Position numbers and translations under genes: made by a program
Notes under the pieces: model-generated
Seen by the model: the letters and a program-made list of their open reading frames with translations, nothing else
Database searches by the model: none
Told to the model about the DNA's origin: nothing
Shown: one piece after another, positions 24,370 through 32,677 of the stretch
Numbering within the stretch: the first letter of the stretch is position 1
How the letters are laid out: each line of letters starts with the position of its first letter
Assembly: GCF_000170895.1 (NCBI RefSeq)
Contig: NZ_ABCS01000081.1
Coordinates: forward strand, 1-43,935
DNA: 43,935 nt
DNA from: Plesiocystis pacifica SIR-1
GTDB lineage: Bacteria; Myxococcota_A; Polyangia; Nannocystales; Nannocystaceae
Reading direction: 5' to 3'

Positions 24370-24403
24370 ACGAGCCAGCGGAGTCTCCCGCTGGCTCGTT
24401 TTC
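24370..24403 (+). terminator. Rho-independent terminator
   Basis: ACGAGCCAGCGG (24370-24381) pairs with CCGCTGGCTCGT (24388-24399) around a 6-nt loop, followed by TTTTC. It lies 22 bp after the membrane protein stop. Confidence 0.9.
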
Positions 24404-24407
24404 TTGG

Positions 24408-26045
24408 TTAGCTCGAGCCGGGGCGCGCCCCGTTGAGGCGGCGGTGGATCGCCTTGTTCTTGGCGTAGATGTCGAGGAAGGCCGCGAAGTTGGCGTCGTA
24501 GACCTCGCGGGCGTCGGCCCGCGGCTCGTAGCGCCGGGCCACCCGGACGCGCGCGGGGATGTCCTCGACCTTCAGGTAGCCCAGGCCCAAAGAGGCCAGC
24601 AGCGCGGCCCCGCGGGCGTTGCAAGCCCGCGGCTGGGCGACCTGCTCGATGGGCCGGTCGAGCACGTCGGCGAGGATCTGCGACCACAGGGCCGAGCTCG
24701 CGCCGCCGCCGATGAAGCGAATGCTCGGCGCGGGGCGGCCGACGAACTTCTCGACGTACTGCAGGAGCCAGCGGGTGTTGAAGGCCACGCCCTCGTAGAC
24801 CGAGCGCAGCAGCTCGCCTCGGGTGCTCGCCAGGGACAGGTTGTGAAAGCCCGCGCGGATGGTGTGGTCCGGCGTCGGGCAGCGCTCGCCGTAGAGCCAG
24901 GGCGTGTAGATGAGCCCGCGCGAGCCCGCCGGGGCCGCGGACGCCAGGGCCTCGGCGCGCTCGAAGAAGTCCTCGGGCGGCGGCCCGCTCAGGCCGTCGT
25001 CGGGGAACAGCAGGTGGTCCCGCAGGTGCTCGAAGCAGGCCCCGGCCGTCTCCTGGGAGTCGCCGATGAGGTAGCGACCCGGGAGCGCCGAGGGCAGCGA
25101 GGCGATGTTGTGAAAGAGATCGATCTTTTTGGCCCGGGTGTGCCCGCTGAGCCACGAGCTGGTCCCGAAGTAGAGGTGCAGCTCGCCGTCACCCACGGCC
25201 CCGGAGCCCACGGCCGCCGAGTGCACGTCGGGCGTGCCGCCCATGACCTGCACGGCCGCACCGCCGGTCACCAAGGGGGCCAGGCCCAGGTCCTCGGCCG
25301 CGCCAGCAGTCAGCTCCGCGATCACCTCGGTGGCCGCGACGAGCTCGGGCAGCTTGGCCCGCGGCACGCCGAGCTGCTCGACCAGCGCGTCGTCGTAGGC
25401 GATCGCCCCGATGTCGCGGTTGTCGGTGATCCAGTGCAGGCAGATCGAGTCCGTCGTCGCCGTGGCCCGCCCGGTCAGCCGGCGGTTGATCCAGTCCTTG
25501 GGCTCGAGGAAGTGGGCCGCGGCCGCGAACACCTCGGGCTCGTTGTGGCGCAGCCACAGAAGGTGCGCCGTGGGCTCCTTGCCGACCAGGCTCGGCGCCC
25601 CGCCGGTGCGCCGGATCCAGCGGACGAGCTTGCTGACGCCGTAGCCCTCGACGCGCAAGGCCCCGCCGCAGTGCGCGTCCATGTAGCGCGCCCCCCTCGA
25701 GTCCATCCAGGTGATCGCCGGGCGCAGGGCCTTGCCCTCCCCGTCCACGGCGACGGTTCCCGCCCACTGGGCCGTGACCGAGACGGCGACGATGCGCGCC
25801 TTGCCGTCGGCGCTGCGCCCCCCCGAGAGGCCCGTGGCCTCGAGCACCGCCCGGGAGGCCGCGCAGATCGCCCGCCACCAGTCCTCGGGGTCCTGCTCGG
25901 CGCCGCCGCCCTCGCTCAGGTGCAGGGCCGTCCGCTCGGTCCGCCAGCCGAGGACCTCGGCCTCGACGCTGACCACCGCGACCTTCGGCCCGGAGGTGCC
26001 CAGATCGATGGCCAGCACGCAGTCGCTCGTCGCTCGAGTGGTCAC
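24408..26045 (-). CDS. FGGY-family carbohydrate kinase (xylulokinase-like)
   Basis: 545 residues from GTG 26045, the start that puts the first ATPase strand (CVLAIDLGTSGPKVAVV) at the N-terminus; a TTG at 26084 would add 13 residues. The FGGY fold is supported by the phosphate-1 motif, the substrate loop (VTAQWAGTVAVD, ITWMDSRG), the region with the catalytic Asp (GGTPDVHSAAVGSGAV), the adenosine motif (RFIGGGASSALWSQILADVL) and ARGAALLA. It should phosphorylate a sugar or polyol with ATP in the cytoplasm. The exact sugar is not clear, and no sugar transporter or isomerase lies next to it. Confidence 0.9.
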   Translation of the reverse strand: MTTRATSDCVLAIDLGTSGPKVAVVSVEAEVLGWRTERTALHLSEGGGAEQDPEDWWRAICAASRAVLEATGLSGGRSADGKARIVAVSVTAQWAGTVAVDGEGKALRPAITWMDSRGARYMDAHCGGALRVEGYGVSKLVRWIRRTGGAPSLVGKEPTAHLLWLRHNEPEVFAAAAHFLEPKDWINRRLTGRATATTDSICLHWITDNRDIGAIAYDDALVEQLGVPRAKLPELVAATEVIAELTAGAAEDLGLAPLVTGGAAVQVMGGTPDVHSAAVGSGAVGDGELHLYFGTSSWLSGHTRAKKIDLFHNIASLPSALPGRYLIGDSQETAGACFEHLRDHLLFPDDGLSGPPPEDFFERAEALASAAPAGSRGLIYTPWLYGERCPTPDHTIRAGFHNLSLASTRGELLRSVYEGVAFNTRWLLQYVEKFVGRPAPSIRFIGGGASSALWSQILADVLDRPIEQVAQPRACNARGAALLASLGLGYLKVEDIPARVRVARRYEPRADAREVYDANFAAFLDIYAKNKAIHRRLNGARPGSS

Positions 26046-26136
26046 GCAGGCGCGATGATGGCAGAGCCCGCGGACACCGTCCAACGGGCTCTACGCGGCG
26101 GTTTTCAGGGTCTGAGCAAACTTTTTTGCCGGAGCG

Positions 26137-26166
26137 TGTAGGGATCGGTCCGGGCCGGCGACAACC
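26137..26166 (+). promoter_or_regulatory. Candidate ECF-sigma promoter, TGTAGGGATC-N12-CGACAACC, before the sigma-factor gene
   Basis: TGTAGGGATC (26137-26146) and CGACAACC (26159-26166) are separated by 12 bp and end 9 bp before the sigma-factor ATG. The same two blocks with the same spacing occur at 28174-28203. Read as -35 and -10 elements, transcription would start at or within a few bases of the start codon. An AAACTTTTTT tract lies just upstream at 26118-26127. Confidence 0.6.
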
Positions 26167-26175
26167 TCGGGCAGG

Positions 26176-26805
26176 ATGGAGTCCCGGGACCTCGCCTTCG
26201 GCTCCGCCTCCGCCCGCCTCTCCGTGAACACCCGCTCCGACAGCTCTGAGCGCGCCGACACGACCGCCCTCGCGGCCGTGGCCGGAGGCGATCGGGAGTC
26301 GCGCTCGGCGGTGGCGCTGCGGTCGGCCCGCTACACCGAGATCGCCGAGAGCTGGGGCCGCGGGCTGGCGCGCGTGGCCGCCCACTACAGCCGGAGCGCG
26401 AGCGAGCGCGAGGACCTCCAACAAGAGATCACCCTGGCGATCTGGCGCGCGCTGCCGAGCTACCGCGGCGAGGCCTCGCTGCGAACCTTCGCCTACCGCA
26501 TCGCCCACAACTGCGCCATCAGCCACCTGCGACGACGCCGACGCACGACCACCGTCGAGGCTGCCGAGGCCGTCGACACCGCCCCCTCGGCCGAGCGCGT
26601 GCTGGCCCGCGAGGCCGAGCGCCAGCGCCTCCTCCACGCCATCGCCGAGCTGCCCCTGGGCTCGCGCCAGGTCCTCACCCTCCACCTCGAAGGCCTGTCC
26701 TACGCCGAGATCGCGGCGGTCGTGGGCATCACCGAGACCAACGTGTCCGTCCGCCTGACGCGGGCCCGCAAGACACTGCGCGAGCGCCTGGGAGCACCAT
26801 CATGA
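26176..26805 (+). CDS. RNA polymerase sigma factor, ECF type
   Basis: 209 residues from ATG 26176. After a 40-residue, Ser/Ala/Arg-rich leader, region 2 is clear (AAHYSRSASEREDLQQEITLAIWRALPSYRGEASLRTFAYRIAHNCAISHLRRRR) and region 4 follows (AIAELPLGSRQVLTLHLEGLSYAEIAAVVGITETNVSVRLTRARKTLRERL), with no region 3. This is the ECF (group 4) plan. It overlaps the downstream membrane protein gene by 4 nt (ATGA), the usual position for an anti-sigma factor. The bipartite motif before its own gene and before the gene at 28204 suggests autoregulation and a local regulon. Confidence 0.95.
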   Translation: MESRDLAFGSASARLSVNTRSDSSERADTTALAAVAGGDRESRSAVALRSARYTEIAESWGRGLARVAAHYSRSASEREDLQQEITLAIWRALPSYRGEASLRTFAYRIAHNCAISHLRRRRRTTTVEAAEAVDTAPSAERVLAREAERQRLLHAIAELPLGSRQVLTLHLEGLSYAEIAAVVGITETNVSVRLTRARKTLRERLGAPS

Positions 26806-28172
26806 GCGAGCCCCACTCCGACGCCCCAGACCCTCAATGGTGGGCCGAGGTCGTGGACCTCTACGACGCCGACCCGGCCGAGCTCCCGCCCGCAGCCGAG
26901 CTCCCGCCCGCGACCCAGGCGGACGGCCTGGCGACGCACCGGAGCCGCCGCGAGGGCCTACGAGCCCTCGGCCTCGCCAGCCTGGTCGCCCTGCCGCTCG
27001 CGGGCGCGACCCTCGAGGACACCGTGTTCCCGGCGGTGCCCCTCGCCGCCGCGCTGCTCGTGCTCACCTGGTTGGCCATCGTCGGCGCGCAGTGGAGGCG
27101 AGGGCGGATCCTCGAGCGCGCCGAGGCCCTCGACATCCAGGCCCACCTGCGCACCCGGGCCCGCGTGCTGCGGCGGGCCCGAGCGCACTGGCGCCTGACC
27201 TTCGCGGCGATGATCCTAGCCACCGTCCTGGCCGGCTCCGCGGGCGCGTGGTCGTTCTTGATCCCCGTCGCGTCCATGGCCCTGTCGAGCCACCTGCCGT
27301 GGCTGCTGTGCGCCCTGCCCTCGCTGGCCGCGGCCGTGCTCGCCGGGCGCCGCAGCCTGGGACTCAGCGACGAGCTGCGCGCCCTCGGGGAGTTCGCCGA
27401 GGACCTCGAGCTGTCCTTGGTTGGCGACACCCTCGAGCTCGAGCGCAACTGGACCCAGGTCATCGCGCTGTCCGTGGTCCTGGTCGCCAGCCTCGGCACG
27501 GCCCTGGTCAGCGCCTTCCCGCCCACCGACTGGTCCGCCCGCGTGCTCGGCGAGCCGCTCCAGCTCAACCACGTGCTGATCGTCAGCGACACCCCCCACG
27601 CCCACGCCCCGTGGCTCGCCGGCTTCGAGTTCGAGGTCGATCAGCGGACCCCGGCGCAGATCGAGGCCCAGGCCCAGGCCCTGTTCGGGCGCCGGGGCAC
27701 GACCCTCGAGCGCACCCTCGCCGTCGCCGATCACGGGGGCTACGCCGTGCTCCTCTACGACCTGCGCGGGACCGAGCCTGGCCACGAGACCCTCACCCCG
27801 ACGCGCTTTCGGCCCCCGAACTGCCGCGGCTGGGACAGGCCGCCCGAAAACCAGGTCCGCTCGCGGGACGACAGCTTCGCCAGCTACCGCATCGATTGGC
27901 TGGGCAGCGGGTGCTACCTCAACTTCGGGAGCCCGACCCGGAGCTGGCGGGCGACCTACGCGAGCGAGGCCCAACGCGCGCTCGTCGAGGAGCGCTCGGC
28001 CCTCGGCCACGCCCTGTTCGACACCGCGGGGATCCGCTACGCGTCCCCGCGCCACAGCCCCTTCCGCTGGGCCACGGCGCACTTCGAGTTCCTCGACAAC
28101 GCCCTCGCGTCCGGGCGCCTCGACCCCGCGTGGCTCGGCGACGATCCTGGCTTCGAGCCCGTGTCTCAGTAG
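26802..28172 (+). CDS. Membrane protein, possible anti-sigma factor for the upstream ECF sigma
   Basis: 456 residues; ATG 26802 overlaps the sigma-factor stop. The first 55 residues are hydrophilic and Asp/Pro-rich (a possible sigma-binding segment), followed by hydrophobic helices near residues 57-75, 76-98, 130-150, 155-182 and 220-240. The C-terminal 200 residues are soluble, with one Cys pair (PPNCRGWD and GSGCYLNFG). No zinc-binding HxxxCxxC motif of classic anti-sigma factors is present. Its role is inferred from translational coupling alone. Confidence 0.75.
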   Translation: MSEPHSDAPDPQWWAEVVDLYDADPAELPPAAELPPATQADGLATHRSRREGLRALGLASLVALPLAGATLEDTVFPAVPLAAALLVLTWLAIVGAQWRRGRILERAEALDIQAHLRTRARVLRRARAHWRLTFAAMILATVLAGSAGAWSFLIPVASMALSSHLPWLLCALPSLAAAVLAGRRSLGLSDELRALGEFAEDLELSLVGDTLELERNWTQVIALSVVLVASLGTALVSAFPPTDWSARVLGEPLQLNHVLIVSDTPHAHAPWLAGFEFEVDQRTPAQIEAQAQALFGRRGTTLERTLAVADHGGYAVLLYDLRGTEPGHETLTPTRFRPPNCRGWDRPPENQVRSRDDSFASYRIDWLGSGCYLNFGSPTRSWRATYASEAQRALVEERSALGHALFDTAGIRYASPRHSPFRWATAHFEFLDNALASGRLDPAWLGDDPGFEPVSQ

Positions 28173-28173
28173 C

Positions 28174-28203
28174 TGTAGGGATCAGGGCGCCGCGCCGACA
28201 ACC
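28174..28203 (+). promoter_or_regulatory. Second copy of the candidate ECF promoter, before the beta-lactamase-family gene
   Basis: TGTAGGGATC (28174-28183) and CGACAACC (28196-28203) are again 12 bp apart. The motif starts one base after the membrane protein stop and touches the ATG at 28204. If these are -35/-10 elements, the mRNA would begin near the second in-frame ATG at 28210 and be leaderless. Confidence 0.6.
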
Positions 28204-30015
28204 ATGGGCATGCGACGCATCGCCACCATCGCACTGAACATGGCCCTGGCTCTGGCCCTGTCCCTCGCCCTCGGCTGCGCGGGCCAGACCGCCGAGACCC
28301 AGACCGACGCCCCCGCCCTCGCCCAGCCCCTGCCCACGGACTACGCCCAGCTCGGCGAGCGCCTGAGCGAGGCCATCCCCGCGCGCATGGAGGAGCACGG
28401 CGCGAGCAGCATCAGCGTCGCCGTGGTCCACGGCCAGGAGATCGTCTACGCCGAGACCTTCGGCCTCGCTCGCCGCGAGGGGGAGTTGGCCGCGAGCCCG
28501 GAGACCGTCTACGAGATCGGATCCATCTCCAAGCCCTTCATCGGCCTGGCGGTCATGCAGCTCGTCGAGGCCGGCGCCCTCGACCTCGACGCGCCCATCG
28601 ACCAATACCTCCCGGAGTTCGAGATCCAGTCGCGCTTCGAGGACACCTCGGCCCCGACCCTGCGCCAGCTCCTGAGCCACCGCGCCGGCATCCCCTCGGA
28701 CCTGGCCGTGCTCGAGGACCCGAACTACACCCCCGCGGTGCTGCCCGAGCTGCTCCGGGACGAGTGGCTGACCCAGCCCCCCGGCCACGCGGCGGTCTAC
28801 TCCAACGTCGGCGCGGACCTGGCCGCGCTGGTCGTCGAGCGCACCGTCGAGCGCGACTACGGCGAGCACCTCGAGGCGGAGGTGCTCGCGCCCCTGGGCA
28901 TGGGCGGGGCGTCGATCCGGCTGACCGACGCGCAGCGGGCCGCGCTCGCCACGGGCTACGACGCGGGCGGGAGCGCGGCCACGCCCATCACCTACAAACC
29001 CTGCGGCTCGATCCGCGCCACGGCCACGCAGCTCGCCCAGCTCGTCAAGTGGGTCAACGGCCGCGGCGAGGTCGAGGGCACGCGCTTGCTGGCGGAGGCC
29101 AGCGTCGACGAGATGCTGCGGGCCCAAAACGCCGACGCGGCCATCGACCTGGGTACGCAGATCGGGCTCGGCTGGTTCATCCGCCCGGGCAGCGAGGCGA
29201 GCGGCGACATCGTCCACCACAACGGCGCGACCGGGGGCTTCTTCTCCGACCTGCGCGTGTCCCTCGACCACCGAGTCGGCGTGGTCGTGCTCGGCAACCA
29301 GCGCAGCCCCGCGGTCGTGACCATCGCCGACGAGGCCCTCGCCCTGGCCGTCGCCGTCGAAGCCGACCTCGACCTGCTCGCGGAGCTCGACGCCGTCGAC
29401 CCCGTCCCGCCGCCCCCGAGCGTCGAGCTCACGCCCGAGCGCCTCGACGCGATCGCCGCCCACGACTACTCCGACGGGACCACGCACCTGCACTTCGAGC
29501 GCCGCCGCGGGCAGCTCCACGCCAAGCTGCGCGGGCGCCAGAGCCTGCGGCTGATCCCCCGCGACGACGGGACCTTCGACCTCCAGGGGCGGCTCTTCGG
29601 CATGCCCGTCGGCCAGCTCTTCCCCGGCCACCGCGTCAGCCACGAGGTCCTCGACGGCGACGAGGTGCTCGTCGCCCGGGGGCCTCACGGCGCGTGGGTG
29701 TTCGCCCGCCGCTACGAGCCCGGCCCGATCACCGAGGTCTGGCGCGGGCGCGCCGGGACCTACCTGCCCGTCGGCCCCGCGGCGGAGCAGATCGAGCGCG
29801 TCGAGCTCCATGTCGAGGACGCGGGGGTCCGCGTCGACGCCTACGCCAAGGGCCAAAAACACCCGCTCCCCTTCGTGCTGGAGGTCCACAGCGACGCCCT
29901 CGCCACCGTCGCGGGGCACGGGCGCCGCTCGGGCGGGGCGGTCGTCGTCGAGAGCCGGGAGGGCAAGACGGTGCTGCGCGCTCAGGGGATGGAGTTCATC
30001 GAAGCGCCGCGCTGA
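28204..30015 (+). CDS. Serine hydrolase of the beta-lactamase/class C penicillin-binding family, lipoprotein
   Basis: 603 residues from ATG 28204 (ATG 28210 is also possible). The signal peptide ends in the lipobox LALGC. The hydrolase domain spans about residues 50-390 with S107-I-S-K110 (nucleophile and general base), Y199-S-N201, and the third motif around HHNGATGGFFSD. The family includes D-Ala carboxypeptidases, esterases and beta-lactamases; the substrate cannot be fixed. The C-terminal 200 residues form an additional beta-rich domain like those found on family members with DUF3471-type tails. Anchoring in the envelope and the shared promoter motif suggest a role in an envelope response run by the neighbouring sigma factor. 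Confidence 0.9.
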   Translation: MGMRRIATIALNMALALALSLALGCAGQTAETQTDAPALAQPLPTDYAQLGERLSEAIPARMEEHGASSISVAVVHGQEIVYAETFGLARREGELAASPETVYEIGSISKPFIGLAVMQLVEAGALDLDAPIDQYLPEFEIQSRFEDTSAPTLRQLLSHRAGIPSDLAVLEDPNYTPAVLPELLRDEWLTQPPGHAAVYSNVGADLAALVVERTVERDYGEHLEAEVLAPLGMGGASIRLTDAQRAALATGYDAGGSAATPITYKPCGSIRATATQLAQLVKWVNGRGEVEGTRLLAEASVDEMLRAQNADAAIDLGTQIGLGWFIRPGSEASGDIVHHNGATGGFFSDLRVSLDHRVGVVVLGNQRSPAVVTIADEALALAVAVEADLDLLAELDAVDPVPPPPSVELTPERLDAIAAHDYSDGTTHLHFERRRGQLHAKLRGRQSLRLIPRDDGTFDLQGRLFGMPVGQLFPGHRVSHEVLDGDEVLVARGPHGAWVFARRYEPGPITEVWRGRAGTYLPVGPAAEQIERVELHVEDAGVRVDAYAKGQKHPLPFVLEVHSDALATVAGHGRRSGGAVVVESREGKTVLRAQGMEFIEAPR

Positions 30016-30025
30016 GCTCTGTTTT

Positions 30026-30144
30026 GCCCCCACAGCTGCCTGGGACCGGGGACACTTCGTCGCTCCGCTCCACCTCTTTGGCTTGGTGGGCAATGAGGTT
30101 CGTGCCTTGGAGAAGGCTCGTGGTCGCCCCCGCTCGCGGGGGCG
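30026..30144 (+). repeat. Dispersed intergenic repeat, copy 1 (119 bp)
   Basis: It starts 10 bp after the serine-hydrolase stop. It shares with copies 2 and 3 the order GCCCCCAC, CTTCGTCGCT, CCGCTCC, TTGGCTTGGTGGGCAATG, GGTTCGT.CCTT, GTGGTCGCCCCCGCT and a terminal GC hairpin. Its first internal stem is partly mismatched, so it looks like the most diverged copy. Confidence 0.85.
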
Positions 30145-30162
30145 TGGATTCGTTGACAGTCC

Positions 30163-30394
30163 CTGAGTCGTGGACGTGGGGCAGGGAGGGCGTGGCGTCG
30201 TCCACGACGGCTAAAATCGACAGAGGGGCGGCCAGGACTCGTTTTGGCCGACCCCCTGAGTCGTGGACGTGGGGCAGGGAGGGCGTGGCGTCGTCCACGA
30301 CGGCTAAAATCGACAGAGGGGCGGCCAGGACTCGTTTTGGCCGACCCTCTGAGTCGTGGACGTGGGGCAGGGAGGGCGTGGCGTCGTCCACGAC
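30163..30394. repeat. Tandem repeat of a 93-bp unit, 2.5 copies, each with a perfect hairpin
   Basis: Units start at 30163, 30256 and 30349 and differ by only one base (the base before the CTGAG, C or T); the third stops after 46 bp. Each contains GTCGTGGACG and CGTCCACGAC, a perfect 10-bp inverted repeat around a 22-nt G-rich centre (GGGG, GGG, GGG, GG runs). Complete units also hold a second inverted repeat CGGCCA / TGGCCG. The unit is a multiple of three, which explains open frames across it on the reverse strand. Confidence 0.9.
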
Positions 30395-30406
30395 TCCACG
30401 GCCTTC

Positions 30407-30558
30407 TCAGCGCAGCCACGCCCAGTCGACGTCGAGGACGAAGCGGTTGCCGGCCTCGTCGGCGCCGACGAGCCGGGTCCCGACGAGGCCCAGGGCCATG
30501 ATCCGCCGCGGCAGCTCGACCCGGGTCAGCTCCCGCTCCTCTTCGCCATCCCTGGTTT
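30407..30558 (-). pseudogene. 3' remnant of a gene of unknown function
   Basis: On the minus strand a frame ending with TGA at 30407-30409 reads as a plausible protein end (ELTRVELPRRIMALGL, VGTRLVGADEAGNRF and VLDVDWAWLR). There is no start codon with a ribosome site upstream; the frame runs into the terminator of the next gene at 30561-30594. The codon use looks like real coding DNA. It is most likely the last 50 codons of a deleted gene. A short intact gene using a non-standard start is less likely. Confidence 0.4.
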
Positions 30559-30560
30559 TT

Positions 30561-30594
30561 ACAAAAAGAGACGGGACGCGCGCTGCGTCCCGTC
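30561..30594 (-). terminator. Rho-independent terminator of the FG-GAP protein gene
   Basis: On the minus strand GACGGGACGC pairs with GCGTCCCGTC around a 5-6-nt loop (30570-30594), followed by TCTTTTTGT. It lies 35 bp after the stop at 30629. Confidence 0.9.
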
Positions 30595-30628
30595 CCTTCG
30601 AATTCGCGCTCGCGCGCGGCAGTCGTGC

Positions 30629-32500
30629 TCAGTCGCGGCGGCGACGGAGCAGGCCCAGGCCGAGCAGACCCAGCAGACCCAAGACGCCGCCCTGCGCGGG
30701 GCTGTCCGAGTCCGTCGAGCAAGCGCAGCCTGCATCGCCGCCCTCGTCGGCCATGGCGTCGCCGCCGGTGTCCTCGGTCCCGACCTCGTCCGCCGCGGTG
30801 TCGCTCTCGCTCTCCTCGCTGGTGTCGGTGCCGCTCTCCGAGCCGCCCTCGGTCGTGGTCTCCTCGCCCGTGGTCTCCTCGCCCGTGGTCTCCGCGGCGC
30901 CGCCCTCGATGGTGTAGACGATGTCCTCGCCGCAGCCCTCGTTGCCGGCGCGGTCGCGGGCGCAGAAGGCGTAGGTCACCTCGGCGCCGGCCGCCTGGGC
31001 GGGGATCTGACCGACGAACAGGTCGCCGCCCAGGAACCAGGCCTCGGTGGTCTCTTCCTCGCCGCCGACGGTGATCGAGATCCACGCGGCGTCGAGCAGC
31101 GGGCCGCTGTCGTTGACGATCTCGTCGCGGACCGCGAAGCGCAGCCAGGGGCTGAAGTCCTCGGCCTGCTCGCCCTCGACGACCTCGCCGTGGGTGATCT
31201 CCGGGGCCTGCTCGTCGACGGGCTTGACCTCGGCGCCCAGGTAGACGCGCAGGGGCCCGGACTGCTCGCCCTGGGCCGTGACCCAGTCGAGGCGCCCGTC
31301 GCCGTCGAAGTCGCCGGCCTCGCCCCACAGCGTGGCGTCGTTGGTGGTCGAGAACTCGTCGGCCTGGGGGCTGCCCGAGAAGTTGCCGGTGCCGTCGTTG
31401 AACAGCACGCGCTCGACCCCGCCGCCGCCGAACAGGTTGAAGATCACCGCGTCGAAGTCGCCGTCGTTGTCGACGTCGGCGCAGGCCACCCCGTTGTCGT
31501 CGGCGCCCGAGATGTTGCCGTTGACGCGGGCGTTGGTCTCGTCGGTGAACACGCCGGTGCCGTCGTTGATCGACAGCTGCTCGCGGTAGCCCGAGGCCAT
31601 GTTGTCGATCCACACGTCCAGGTCGCCGTCGTTGTCGACGTCGCAGATGCCCGGGTTGTAGTGGAAGCCGCTCGAGGGCTGGGAGGTGAAGTTGTCCGTG
31701 GCGTCGGTGAAGTTGCCGGCGCCGTCGTTGAGCCACAGCTGCGACTGCCCGCCGTGCATGTTGATCAGCACGTCGAGGTCCCAGTCTCGGTCGACGTCGA
31801 AGATGTCGACGTCGTCGGGGTCGTTGGCCACGCCCTCGGCGCCCGTGGGGATGGTGCCGCCCTCGGTGAACACGCCGGTGCCGTCGTTGAGGAAGATGCG
31901 CACGTAGGTGTCCCCGACCGAGCCCTGGCCGTAGCCGTCGGCCACGAAGATGTCGAGGTCCCAGTCGCCGTCGAGGTCCGCGAAGCGCACGCCGCCGGCA
32001 GAGCCGGGCGCGCCGCCGCCCTCGGGCAGGCGAGTCTCGGCCTCGTCGATGAAGGTGCCGTCGCCCTGGTTGATGAACAGCACGTCGGTCGCGTTTTGCG
32101 AGCCGTTGAAGCCGTCGGGGGCGTAGATGTCGGGGTAGCCGTCGCCGGTGATGTCCGCGACCGCGACCTGGCGCAGGCGACCCTCGAAGTCACCGACGGC
32201 CGCGGACGACTCGTTCGTAAAGTTCCCCTCGCCGTCGCCGAAGAAGATCAGCAGGGGCTGCTGGCCGCCCTCGGAGAAGAAGCCGAAGTAGTTGGGCTCG
32301 ACGATGTCGAGGGCCCCGTCCTGGTCGAGGTCGGCGACGCGGATGTAGTTGGACCAACAACCCGCGCCACCACAGCCCGCGTCATCGACGGCGGCGGGCG
32401 TGTAGGTGAACAGCTCTGCGGCCGAGGCCGTGCCGCTCGCGGTCAGGGCCACCGCGGCCACGAGCAGGGCCGCACTCTTGGAAAGGCAATGAAGCTTCAC
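30629..32500 (-). CDS. Secreted FG-GAP/VCBS repeat protein with a MYXO-CTERM sorting tail
   Basis: 623 residues from GTG (32498-32500), which begins a signal peptide ending near ASAAEL; the open frame continues far upstream without coding character. Seven Asp-rich calcium-loop repeats of the FG-GAP/VCBS type follow (DLDQDGALD, DITGDGYPD, DLDGDWDLD, DVDRDWDLD, DVDNDGDLD, DVDNDGDFD, DFDGDGRLD), which should build a beta-propeller. A beta-sandwich-like domain (about 415-525) and a Thr/Glu/Ser-rich linker come next. The C-terminus is a MYXO-CTERM tail: a CAC motif, a Leu/Gly helix and RRRRD, which in myxobacteria directs cleavage and surface anchoring. It probably functions in adhesion or surface binding. 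Confidence 0.9.
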   Translation of the reverse strand: MKLHCLSKSAALLVAAVALTASGTASAAELFTYTPAAVDDAGCGGAGCWSNYIRVADLDQDGALDIVEPNYFGFFSEGGQQPLLIFFGDGEGNFTNESSAAVGDFEGRLRQVAVADITGDGYPDIYAPDGFNGSQNATDVLFINQGDGTFIDEAETRLPEGGGAPGSAGGVRFADLDGDWDLDIFVADGYGQGSVGDTYVRIFLNDGTGVFTEGGTIPTGAEGVANDPDDVDIFDVDRDWDLDVLINMHGGQSQLWLNDGAGNFTDATDNFTSQPSSGFHYNPGICDVDNDGDLDVWIDNMASGYREQLSINDGTGVFTDETNARVNGNISGADDNGVACADVDNDGDFDAVIFNLFGGGGVERVLFNDGTGNFSGSPQADEFSTTNDATLWGEAGDFDGDGRLDWVTAQGEQSGPLRVYLGAEVKPVDEQAPEITHGEVVEGEQAEDFSPWLRFAVRDEIVNDSGPLLDAAWISITVGGEEETTEAWFLGGDLFVGQIPAQAAGAEVTYAFCARDRAGNEGCGEDIVYTIEGGAAETTGEETTGEETTTEGGSESGTDTSEESESDTAADEVGTEDTGGDAMADEGGDAGCACSTDSDSPAQGGVLGLLGLLGLGLLRRRRD

Positions 32501-32677
32501 GGGGCGAAGGATACGCAATCTCGCCGCGGCGCGGGTGTGATCGAGGGTGCGAAACATGTCGCGCGGGGTCACGGTCGAAGCTGGCTCCATCTGCTGGGTC
32601 CTGCCCGAGTGGGGCCCGAGTTTGGGAATCGCCCCGCCACCCTTGCAGGCCGGGTCGGCCGCAGTACCCTCGCCGTC

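Noticed and set aside
30163..30394. Possible CRISPR array
   Set aside because: Units are contiguous 93-bp copies with no variable spacers and no cas genes nearby.
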